A stretch of 41,442 nt of DNA from Candidatus Sulfotelmatobacter sp. (GTDB lineage: Bacteria; Acidobacteriota; Terriglobia; Terriglobales; Acidobacteriaceae). The stretch covers positions 1 to 41,442 of the forward strand of contig JASICF010000646.1 in assembly GCA_030044775.1 (NCBI GenBank). Direction: 5' to 3'. Positions 1-7,880 of this stretch are shown piece after piece. The notes beneath the pieces are model-generated. The model worked only from the letters and a program-made list of their open reading frames with translations, ran no database searches and had not been told where the DNA came from. Each line of letters begins with the position of its first letter. Position 1 is the stretch's first letter. The translations under genes and the position numbers were made by a program.

Positions 1-2291
1 GTGCCAATCATGCGCAAACCGGGTACGGTAAGAAGTTTTGCCGTGCCGTAATTCAGAAGGTCGTGCTCGTAGGCGGCGACGTTTTCCATCCCAATTTCGC
101 TGATATAGTCGAGCGCGGCTCCCAGACCCACCGCATCGGCGATGTTGCCTGTTCCCGCTTCGAACCGCGCGGGAGCGGGCTGGTAGATCGTCTTCTCGAA
201 CGTGACATCGGCAATCATGTTGCCTCCGCCCTGCCATGGCGGCGTGCCGTCGAGGATATCGAGTTTCCCGTAGACGACGCCAACTCCGGTCGGTGCAAAA
301 ACTTTGTGTCCGGAGAATACGTAGAAGTCGCAATCGAGGACTTGCACGTCCACTGGCATGTGCGAGACGGCTTGCGCTCCATCGACCAGCACGCGCGCTC
401 CGTAGCGGTGCGCCATTTCGACCATCTCTCGCGCGGGCGTAACCGTTCCCAGCGCATTCGACACTTGCGGAAAGGCAACCATGCGAGTCCGCGGCCCGAG
501 CAGCTTTTCGTATTCCTCAAGGATGATCTCGCCGCGATCGTTCACGGGAGCGACGCGCAGCTTTGCGCCTTTTTCCGAGCACAGCATCTGCCACGGAACG
601 ATGTTCGCATGGTGCTCCAGCCACGTGATAACCACTTCGTCACCTTCGCGAACATTGCGGCGGCCCCAGGCCTGGGAAATGAGATTAATGCCCTCGGTAG
701 CGCCGCGCACGAAGACAATTTCGCGCGTCGAGCCGGCATTCAGGAATCGGCGAGTCTTCTCCCTCGCGCCTTCGTAGGCATCGGTAGACCGCGCGGCGAG
801 TTCGTGCGCCGCGCGATGGACGTTGGAGTTTTCATGTCGATAAAAATCGGCGATGCGCTCGATCACCGCATTGGGTTTCTGCGTCGTCGCTGCATTATCC
901 AGCCAGACGAGCGGATGACCATGCACGCGCTCTTCGAGAATCGGAAAATCGCGGCGAATGAGTTTGGCATCGAGCGGGCGCTTACCGATTCCAAGCTCCT
1001 CTGGCTCAAGCCCCGGAATGAATTCGAACGGTTGAATTCCACCTGTTGCAGAGGGCGTGTTCGAAGGTCTGGCGGGCGCGGCCTGCACCGTTTTCTCGTC
1101 GGCCGCCAGATTTCCTCTGCCCGGTATGTTTGGAGCCGATGCAGCCTTGTGCAGATCCGCTTCAGCCGCAGTCGACGGCATTCCTGGAGCTGCCGATTGC
1201 GCGCCGGGGACGCCGGGAAAAGAAAATAACTCGCTCAACGATGGAAAAGCAGTTGCCAAGCCAGGATAGATCGATGTTCCGCCATCTGACAAAACCGTCG
1301 ACAACGCCGGATCAGACGATCCCGATCTTGAAATCCCAGAGAGCTCTGGCGGAGAAAAGCTCGGAACCGCAGGCGTGACAGATTTCACATCATGCGGCGG
1401 AGCCGCCGTCGCGATGCCTGGAGCAGCGGTTGTGCTATTGCCTGCGGTGCGCGGCGTCTCCGCTGAAGGTGTGGATGATGGAGGCGCGGTCCTTGGCATC
1501 GTTTCGATCCCCGCCGCGTTAGGCATCGCCGGTACGCGGGGAAAGGAAAATAAATCGTTGATTGGCGGCAGCACGGGAGCTGCGCCGGGAGATGTCCCCT
1601 TTCCACCCTCAACGGAATATGGCGTAGTTCCGGGCACCGCTGCAGCACTCTCAGGTGACAACGGAATGGCGCTGATGTCCGCGCCCGACGGAGATGAAGT
1701 CGGAGGTGTCACAGGCGCCATCGCGGGAACGCCTGAGAAGGAAAACATTTCGTTTCCCGGCGGCAAGCTCGGCACAGCCGAGAACGGGGAAGCTTTTTCT
1801 TCGGCCAGAAAGTCAGGCGGCGAGCCTGGGACCGGAGGCGTTGGCGCTGTGCTCGGCGCTCCCGGAACAACTGCAGTTGCGCCGGTCAACGACGCCGCGA
1901 TCGCGCGCAGATCGGTCTCGCTGAGAGGCCCGATTGTGGTTGCAGGCGGCGAGCCCGGCGCGCCTGGAGCCCATTCCGGCTCCGTCTCACGAATAGAAAC
2001 TCCTTCGGGAAACGTTGTCACCGGGATATCTTCCGACTCCGCTTCCGCCTCAGACGGAGGATGGTCGGCCATGCCGCCGTTCTCGCCAAGACTTTTCGGC
2101 ATCGCCAGAAAAAATTCATTGGCGAGCCTTTCCAGTGTTGCCGGGTCGGGCAAAGGAATGGCGCCGAAGGGGTAGTACCGCGCCCCTTCGACGTCTACCG
2201 GTGCTGCTGCTTTGGCAGTAGTCGCTTTCGGCCGGCTGGCTCCGTTGGGCGATCCGCTGCCGTTATTTGTACTCGTGGTATTTGTCGACAT
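1..2291 (-). CDS. SufS-type cysteine desulfurase with ~430-aa disordered N-terminal extension; predicted family 2A encapsulin cargo (partial, C-terminus beyond window start)
   Basis: Manual minus-strand translation from ATG at 2291 is open to position 1: MSTNTTSTNNGSGSPNGASRPK...YYPFGAIPLPDPATLERLANEFFLAMP...; core has LDNAATTQKP, WLEHHANIVPWQ, VDGAQAVSHMPVDVQ, SGHKVFAPTGVG (PLP lysine), GNIADAVGLGAALDYI. Not in ORF track because no stop occurs within the window. Start overlaps the encapsulin 3' end. Confidence 0.93.
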   Translation of the reverse strand, partial: MSTNTTSTNNGSGSPNGASRPKATTAKAAAPVDVEGARYYPFGAIPLPDPATLERLANEFFLAMPKSLGENGGMADHPPSEAEAESEDIPVTTFPEGVSIRETEPEWAPGAPGSPPATTIGPLSETDLRAIAASLTGATAVVPGAPSTAPTPPVPGSPPDFLAEEKASPFSAVPSLPPGNEMFSFSGVPAMAPVTPPTSSPSGADISAIPLSPESAAAVPGTTPYSVEGGKGTSPGAAPVLPPINDLFSFPRVPAMPNAAGIETMPRTAPPSSTPSAETPRTAGNSTTAAPGIATAAPPHDVKSVTPAVPSFSPPELSGISRSGSSDPALSTVLSDGGTSIYPGLATAFPSLSELFSFPGVPGAQSAAPGMPSTAAEADLHKAASAPNIPGRGNLAADEKTVQAAPARPSNTPSATGGIQPFEFIPGLEPEELGIGKRPLDAKLIRRDFPILEERVHGHPLVWLDNAATTQKPNAVIERIADFYRHENSNVHRAAHELAARSTDAYEGAREKTRRFLNAGSTREIVFVRGATEGINLISQAWGRRNVREGDEVVITWLEHHANIVPWQMLCSEKGAKLRVAPVNDRGEIILEEYEKLLGPRTRMVAFPQVSNALGTVTPAREMVEMAHRYGARVLVDGAQAVSHMPVDVQVLDCDFYVFSGHKVFAPTGVGVVYGKLDILDGTPPWQGGGNMIADVTFEKTIYQPAPARFEAGTGNIADAVGLGAALDYISEIGMENVAAYEHDLLNYGTAKLLTVPGLRMIG

Positions 2292-3183
2292 GGACGTTCT
2301 CCAGCACGCCGAGGGCATCCTCAGTCAGGACGACGATCGAGCAGTAAAGTGAAATCAGATACGACGCGATCGCCTTGTGGTTAATGCCCATGAAGCGTAC
2401 CGAGAGGCTGGGAGACACTTCGCCCGGCAGGCCCGGCTGGAATAGCCCGATGACCCCCTGTTTTTTCTCGCCGGTGCGAAGCAGAAGAACGTCTGTGGTC
2501 TCCGCTTTGAGTGGCAACTTGTCGCAGGGAACGATGGGAATCCCGCGCCACGTCACAAAGGGACTGCCGAACATCGTCACGGTTGGCGGCGGAACGCCGC
2601 GGCGAGTGCACTCACGGCCAAACGCGGCGATAGCGCGCGGATGAGCCAGGAAGAAACTAGGCTCTTTCCATACTTTCGAGATGAGTTCATCCATATCGTC
2701 AGGCGTCGGCGTTCCGCCGCGGGTTTTCACTTTCATCTCGGGAGCGACGTTGTTCAGCAGTCCGTACTCCGTGTTGTTGAGAAGAGCCTTTTCCTGCCGC
2801 TCTTTTACTTTCTCGATCATCAAGCGCAACTGTTCGCGAATTTGATCGTGCGGGCTGCGGTAGAGATCCGAGATGCGCGTCTGCACATCGAGGACGCTGG
2901 TCACGGCGTTGAGCGTGTACTCGCGCGGTTTTTCATCGTAATCGACATAAATCTCGGGCAGATCGATTTCTTCGTCCGGACTGCACTCGATGGTGCGCGT
3001 GCCCGGCCGCGTGGGTTTAACTTTGTTTAGCCGGTAAACGCCGGCCTCGACGGGCACCCAGGAAAGGAAAGTGATCAGCCAACGCGGCGTGATCGCCTCC
3101 ATCATTGGGACCGTTTTGGTGACGGTAGAAAGCTGACGAGCCTGTTGCTCGGTCAGCGTATGACGGACTTCTGCAGTCGCCAT
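2263..3183 (-). CDS. Family 2A encapsulin shell protein (SrpI / major membrane protein I-like, HK97 fold)
   Basis: 306 aa; MATAEVRHTLTEQQARQLSTVTKTVPMMEAITPRWLITFLSWVPVEAGVYRLNKVK... resembles family 2A encapsulins; no cyclic-nucleotide-binding insertion (so 2A, not 2B); directly upstream of a long-NTE cysteine desulfurase; AAGGAG Shine-Dalgarno upstream of the ATG. Confidence 0.9.
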   Translation of the reverse strand: MATAEVRHTLTEQQARQLSTVTKTVPMMEAITPRWLITFLSWVPVEAGVYRLNKVKPTRPGTRTIECSPDEEIDLPEIYVDYDEKPREYTLNAVTSVLDVQTRISDLYRSPHDQIREQLRLMIEKVKERQEKALLNNTEYGLLNNVAPEMKVKTRGGTPTPDDMDELISKVWKEPSFFLAHPRAIAAFGRECTRRGVPPPTVTMFGSPFVTWRGIPIVPCDKLPLKAETTDVLLLRTGEKKQGVIGLFQPGLPGEVSPSLSVRFMGINHKAIASYLISLYCSIVVLTEDALGVLENVHVDKYHEYK

Positions 3184-3333
3184 GCGATTAGCTCCTTAAA
3201 CGCTAAAAAGTTTTGTACAGCACCGGTGAGTAGAAACAGGCAAGCACACTTGCCAAAGAATAAGAATCGCAGGACGCGTTCTGTTGCATGGTGCTGCTCG
3301 AATGCAGCATCCGGCGCGCCTGGTATGTCGGGG

Positions 3334-3350
3334 TGAGCGAAGTATACAAC
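3334..3350 (-). promoter_or_regulatory. Candidate -10 element (TATACT) upstream of encapsulin operon
   Basis: Minus-strand TATACT (complement of 3341-3346) ~150 nt upstream of the encapsulin start; no convincing -35 box. Confidence 0.25.
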
Positions 3351-3583
3351 ACAAGCCGGTGGTTTCTCTCTGTGATTTTCCTCCCCCGGCGATGGCTAGA
3401 TGACAGGATGAGCATAGAAGTCGTCAAAGTGCTCTTCCCTCTCTGGGTGGGCCAAATTCTGGGAGCGATAAACGAGTCTTATTATCCTACTTTGTCTATT
3501 GAAATAGTAGATATTTTTCGATAGATTAGCTCGGCCTTTGCTTTCCGGCTCCAATTTGTCGGGGTGAGCTGTGAAACAAGGCG

Positions 3584-3613
3584 CCTGCCGATTTGGTTTC
3601 GGCAGGCTTTTTT
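3584..3613 (+). terminator. Rho-independent terminator-like hairpin (best oriented +; may also serve the minus-strand gene ending at 3652)
   Basis: Perfect 8-bp stem CCTGCCGA-TTTGGTT-TCGGCAGG followed by CTTTTTT on + strand; minus strand has an A-tract 5' and only a weak T-rich stretch 3'. Confidence 0.65.
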
Positions 3614-3651
3614 CTTCCGTGGTTCCGCGAAACCGATTGTGGTCCTAATGC

Positions 3652-4236
3652 CTACGCGGTCGCCGCGTCTGCATGGGCTAGGTAAAATTTCTTTCTTGCG
3701 CGGGCACGGATTTCGTCGAGCTGCGCATGTAGTTTCCGGATTTCCGTATCCAGTTCATTGAAGGTTGCGCAACTCGCGGTCATGACAGTTTCCGCTGGCC
3801 CACTGATCGCAGCCACGCAAGCCATCGGGTGCTTCGTCTCCGCCTCGCTCTCGAGATACACCAGTTCGAGGCCCGCCATTCCCCGGCTGGGAGGATTCTC
3901 GTCGGCAGTCGCAAGCAATCCTTTGGCGGAGCTTCTAGCGAACAAAGGCTCACCGTCATCCGGTTGCGATTCAACCAGAAATGGAGCTTCATCGCACGCT
4001 CGGGTAGCAGTGGTCCGGTTTTCCCTTTCGGGCAAAACCGTTCCTGTAATTTTGCGGACCAGGTAAGGTTGAGAAGCGGTTCGGCTGTGGGCCCATTCCA
4101 AACTGGAGCTGGAATGATCTGGCTGGCAGATCAAGTGATAAATCTCACCGGCGGGAGTGACGACCTCGAATCTTCCGCATTCTCCACGCAGAGCCAAGCC
4201 CAGATCATAGGTGGCGATCGTTTCCCCCGGTTGCAT
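3652..4236 (-). CDS. Hypothetical protein, 194 aa, with C-terminal ELDxEIRxLHAxLDEIRARAxKKFY motif (paralogue of 4398-4634)
   Basis: ORF with GAGGAG SD-like site upstream of ATG; C-terminal ~75 aa similar to the neighbouring ORF. Confidence 0.7.
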   Translation of the reverse strand: MQPGETIATYDLGLALRGECGRFEVVTPAGEIYHLICQPDHSSSSLEWAHSRTASQPYLVRKITGTVLPERENRTTATRACDEAPFLVESQPDDGEPLFARSSAKGLLATADENPPSRGMAGLELVYLESEAETKHPMACVAAISGPAETVMTASCATFNELDTEIRKLHAQLDEIRARARKKFYLAHADAATA

Positions 4237-4397
4237 GGCAGCGCTCCTCTGTCAGAACATTATGGAGCGCACTCGTGGTAGACAAGTAGTAATTGTGGTG
4301 CCGATAAGCGGATGAAATGAGGTCCGCCGGGAATAGGGTTGGCTCTCGGGAGCGCAACCGGGAAAGCCGACGCCTGTCGCGCCGGCGGAGCCAATTG

Positions 4398-4634
4398 TTA
4401 TGCGCCTGCCGCTGCAGCTTCCGCCTTGTAAAACTTCTTTTTTGCGCGCGCGCGAATCTCGTCTAGTTCTGCATGCAGGCGGCGAATCTCGCAGTCGAGC
4501 TCGATGAAAGTCAAACTCGGCGCGGTGAGCAGCATTTCAGACCCGTCAGACGGTCTGATGTAGATGCTGGCCGATGGCTGGTGAGTTTGGGGGTCGCTCT
4601 CAATGTACGAGAGAGAGAAATTTGAGATCTCCAT
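4398..4634 (-). CDS. Hypothetical protein (~78 aa from MEISNFSLSYIES; ORF extends to 4706), paralogue of the C-terminal domain of 3652-4236
   Basis: Shares ...YIES...LTFIELDCEIRRLHAELDEIRARAKKKFYKAEAAAAGA with the downstream ORF; start codon uncertain (4634 or 4706). Confidence 0.65.
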   Translation of the reverse strand: MEISNFSLSYIESDPQTHQPSASIYIRPSDGSEMLLTAPSLTFIELDCEIRRLHAELDEIRARAKKKFYKAEAAAAGA

Positions 4635-4845
4635 GATGTGGCGATTCTGCCACACGATTCCCGCTCGCGCAATGCAAAGATTTGCACAATTGAAAACCTC
4701 ATGCAACTTGCTATTGGAGCGGGGATACCGAAAGAAAGGTGGGTCTCTACTTTCATTCGCATACCGGTAACCAGCAGGGGAACCATAAAAAACCGCGTTG
4801 ACATGCGTTGCGGCCGCCTGACGATCTTCAGATTCTTCGCTCGGT

Positions 4846-7284
4846 CTATGGCAACGGATTTGGGCTTCCAGCCATGCGCCAGGACCACATCAGAAACGAT
4901 GTGGCGGTCAGGTCGATGCCCGGCTCGGTGTTGGTGAACGACTGAACGTTATCCAGATATGCGGCTCCGTCTGTTCCGTTGAAGATGGCAAAGGTCTCTT
5001 CCGTTCCATTGACCTCGAATGTCGTGGAGCAGAGTTGCATTCCGGGCACGGTCCCGTTCGACGGCCCCGACGGGCCTTCCACTGCCGCACCCCACAGGAT
5101 GGGAGTGCCGCCCGAAGTTCCATTCAGCGCCCCCGCCAAGTTGGATACCTGGTGCTGAATGCAGTTGGGGAAAGTGCTGCCATCACCCACGATGAAAGAG
5201 CTTCCCCACGCGTTCGCGCCCAGAATATTCGCGAGCCATGTTTGGGAGTAAGTATTGTAAGTGCCCGGAGCGTTGAGGCACGTACTCCCGGATTGCGAAC
5301 AAAGGTAATAGAGTTCGCTCGCCATCACCGACAGCCCAGCGCCGTGAGACGTCACATCGCCATTCGACAGATTAGTAACGCTCTCATTCCCCCAGGGGAA
5401 ACCAAAACCCCATACATCGTTCTTAGCATGCGGTATAGCGACTTTCGATATCTGATCGTCGAGGGCAGCCAGAATGGTTGCCTGATTCTCAGCCAGTCCT
5501 GGTGGGTCGTTGTCGAGCCCGAGGGCTCGATACAGCTCGAAATGCGCCAGGCCGCTTACGTCATATAGATTCAGGGTGTCTGCCGTTTCGGCGTCGTCGT
5601 AAATTTTCGTGATGTATCTGTTCGCATACTGAGCAGCATCGGTCAGATACGTCAGAGGAGTCGTCACCGGCAAACCGGGGGGGAGGTTGCCAGCCGACGA
5701 TTGCAGGGCAATGTAAAGCTCGGTGGCTCCCAGCTCCATGTCATCATCCCAGACCGTCTCGGGGTAGCCGTTAAAGGGAATGGAGGTGAGCAGGCAAATC
5801 GATTGTCCGTCCTCCATGGGGCAACTGCCGTTGTTGGCGTTTTGCGCCCAAGCTCCACCAGCCGGGTCTTTCAGAGAAGTGTTAGCCAACGTAAAAATGT
5901 CTTCGGCATAGAGCAGCGCCAGATTCGGATCGAGGCAAGATGATGGTGGTGTAAGTTGGCAAAACGATGTCGAGTTACCGTAGAGCTGGTAGTACTCGGC
6001 AAAGGCGGCTGCCATGCGGCCCGCAAGATTCGGGCTGATCTGAGAATTAGCCGGCGCCGCCAAAAATACGGGGCGGTAGCAAATGAAGAACGTACTATAT
6101 TGATCGCAGGGTTGATTAAGAGCTGTGGGACTGTCGCTTTCCGGAAAAAGCTCTGTCAAAGCAAAGTTGTCCGCCGCCTGAGGCAGCGTCCAGATGTCAT
6201 ACTCGTTGATGAGGCAGTAGGAACTCGAATAGGTTCCACTGCCTCCATATTCATTCGGCTTTGTCCCCAACTTTCCGGTGTCACCACAGATGCCTGTGTC
6301 AGAGGTCGCCCCCATAGAAAATCCAAATCCGTAGTAGTCCCAATCCTGGCTGTTATCGACCTGATAATAGAGCGTCTTGGTGCTGTCATCCCACATTTCC
6401 GCGAGCCAGTTGATACCGAACTGGGCAGAAGCGTCGAAATCGGACGATGCAGGCGCGCCGGAAGCGGCGCCGGCAAAGGATACCGACACCGGAGGAGCCG
6501 CCGGATTGGCGGGAGCGCCCGGTCCCATCTGGTTGGGAAAGTCGCGGACGCCGATCTCCATGAGCGCCACCGCGTAGCTGGTTGTTTCTACATATTTCAT
6601 ATAGTCGCCGGCATCCCACCAGCCACCTTCCACATTGACGGTGGGCAGTGACGCAGCGACGAGAGGCGGAGTGGGTGGCTTATTATCGATGGTGTCATTG
6701 GAGTCGTTGTCGATCTTCTTCGGAGTTTCGTAAACCGTGGCATCTGCGTCATTCAGATGACCCGGTGCAGTTCGCAAAGCATTGGGAATGTAATCGGGTC
6801 CATCTTCCTGGGTTTCGTAGAACCACAAAGTGTTGAGCAGCAGACCAGGATAGAGAACGTTTGGCGTGTTCACGGCAAATTGCGGTGAGGTCGCCACCAC
6901 AGTGCCATTCAGGCTTACCGAGATGTGATAAATCGCGGCTCCGGGAACGCTAAAGCTGAGGGAGTAAACGTCGTAGGTTACAGTCTCGTTGTACCAGGTG
7001 GTGGGGAAGAGCGGGCCAATGGGACAACTTGTGCTTGCGCAGGTCGCATTCACTACTGCGTGGCCCGTCGCGGAATTGATCACGCTAAAGGTCGCGCCGG
7101 ACTCCGAGGCGGTCGCCATGAGGTAAGCCTGAAATGGCGCGTTGGCGGTCTCATATCCGACCTGGTTCACGCGCACGTAAGCCGAGGCCGCTCCCAAAGC
7201 CGGCACCGGTGCGGCAAGCAGAAGTGCAAAAGACAGAACCGACAGATAGCGCGAAAACCGAGTAAACGGGCGGCGGTCGGTCAT
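4846..7284 (-). CDS. Glycoside hydrolase family 9 (endoglucanase-like), secreted, with N-terminal Ig-like domain
   Basis: 812 aa with signal peptide; N-terminal YVRVNQVGYETANAPFQAYLMA (CelD_N-type), GGWWDAGDYMKYV catalytic Asp motif and C-terminal NTEPGIDLTATSFLMWSW with candidate catalytic Glu. Confidence 0.88.
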   Translation of the reverse strand: MTDRRPFTRFSRYLSVLSFALLLAAPVPALGAASAYVRVNQVGYETANAPFQAYLMATASESGATFSVINSATGHAVVNATCASTSCPIGPLFPTTWYNETVTYDVYSLSFSVPGAAIYHISVSLNGTVVATSPQFAVNTPNVLYPGLLLNTLWFYETQEDGPDYIPNALRTAPGHLNDADATVYETPKKIDNDSNDTIDNKPPTPPLVAASLPTVNVEGGWWDAGDYMKYVETTSYAVALMEIGVRDFPNQMGPGAPANPAAPPVSVSFAGAASGAPASSDFDASAQFGINWLAEMWDDSTKTLYYQVDNSQDWDYYGFGFSMGATSDTGICGDTGKLGTKPNEYGGSGTYSSSYCLINEYDIWTLPQAADNFALTELFPESDSPTALNQPCDQYSTFFICYRPVFLAAPANSQISPNLAGRMAAAFAEYYQLYGNSTSFCQLTPPSSCLDPNLALLYAEDIFTLANTSLKDPAGGAWAQNANNGSCPMEDGQSICLLTSIPFNGYPETVWDDDMELGATELYIALQSSAGNLPPGLPVTTPLTYLTDAAQYANRYITKIYDDAETADTLNLYDVSGLAHFELYRALGLDNDPPGLAENQATILAALDDQISKVAIPHAKNDVWGFGFPWGNESVTNLSNGDVTSHGAGLSVMASELYYLCSQSGSTCLNAPGTYNTYSQTWLANILGANAWGSSFIVGDGSTFPNCIQHQVSNLAGALNGTSGGTPILWGAAVEGPSGPSNGTVPGMQLCSTTFEVNGTEETFAIFNGTDGAAYLDNVQSFTNTEPGIDLTATSFLMWSWRMAGSPNPLP

Positions 7285-7423
7285 GGCAGTCTCCTCAAGC
7301 TCAACGGGCGTTGATTCTCACCTCCGGATCATCGGATGTCAAGGAGCTGGTCAAAAGACATTTTCGGCTCGGCGCACTGGCTCAGTTTGAATCTCCGATG
7401 GCATGTTGGCTCGCTGTTGATGG

Positions 7424-7470
7424 CGTCATCCTGAGCGCAGCCGCTCTTCAGGCGGAGCGAAGGATCTCCC
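7424..7470. repeat. REP-like intergenic element (GTCATCCTGAGCGCAG...GGAGCGAAGGATCTCCC)
   Basis: Imperfect inverted structure ATCCTgagcgc...gcgAAGGAT; resembles, from memory, a 'GTCATCCTGAGCG...GAAGGATC' element scattered in several bacterial genomes; one copy seen here. Confidence 0.45.
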
Positions 7471-7483
7471 GCTACGACGCTGT

Positions 7484-7759
7484 GTGCCAATGGATATCCC
7501 TCGGCCCGCTAAAGATTACGTCGGCGAATATCAGTGGCGTCCGCTTGATGACGTGGAGACCGACTCGCTGAGGGGCGGGAAACTATGGTCGCACTTCGGA
7601 GAGAACGAGGACGAGTACCTACCCTTGGGTTCTGAAACGTTCTTCGTAAAGAGTGACATAGGAAGCGTCACCTTTGTCCGAGACGCACAGGGTCATGTCA
7701 CGGGCTACACGTATCACCGCTGGGACGGACAGGAAATCCACGCCAAGAAGATTAAGTGA
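7484..7759 (+). pseudogene. Probable remnant: C-terminal domain of a larger secreted hydrolase (DUF3471-like)
   Basis: 91-aa ORF VGEYQWRPL...GGKLWSHFGENEDEYLPLGSETFFVKSDIGSVTFVRDAQGHVTGYTYHRWDGQEIHAKKIK resembles C-terminal domains of beta-lactamase/peptidase-type proteins; no catalytic domain upstream. Confidence 0.5.
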
Positions 7760-7880
7760 GGGCGCGAGGACTACCCCTTTGCTGGCAATAAATCCGATTG
7801 CACTCCTAGCCCCCATCCTCTGCCGGCGTTGTGAAAAAAGAGTGAGCACGAATTTCCATGATCTCGAAAAATCCGAGCCC

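Noticed and set aside
63-2175. Long + strand ORFs (63-1229, 388 aa; 1375-2175, 266 aa)
   Set aside because: Antisense to the cysteine desulfurase coding sequence; no recognisable domains; high-GC shadow ORFs.
2263-3183. Encapsulin as a prophage capsid gene
   Set aside because: No portal, terminase, protease or tail genes nearby; the protein resembles family 2A encapsulins and overlaps a cysteine desulfurase cargo gene.
3203-3427. 74-aa minus-strand ORF upstream of the encapsulin
   Set aside because: No domain signature; overlaps the probable promoter/leader region; likely spurious, though a leader peptide cannot be excluded.
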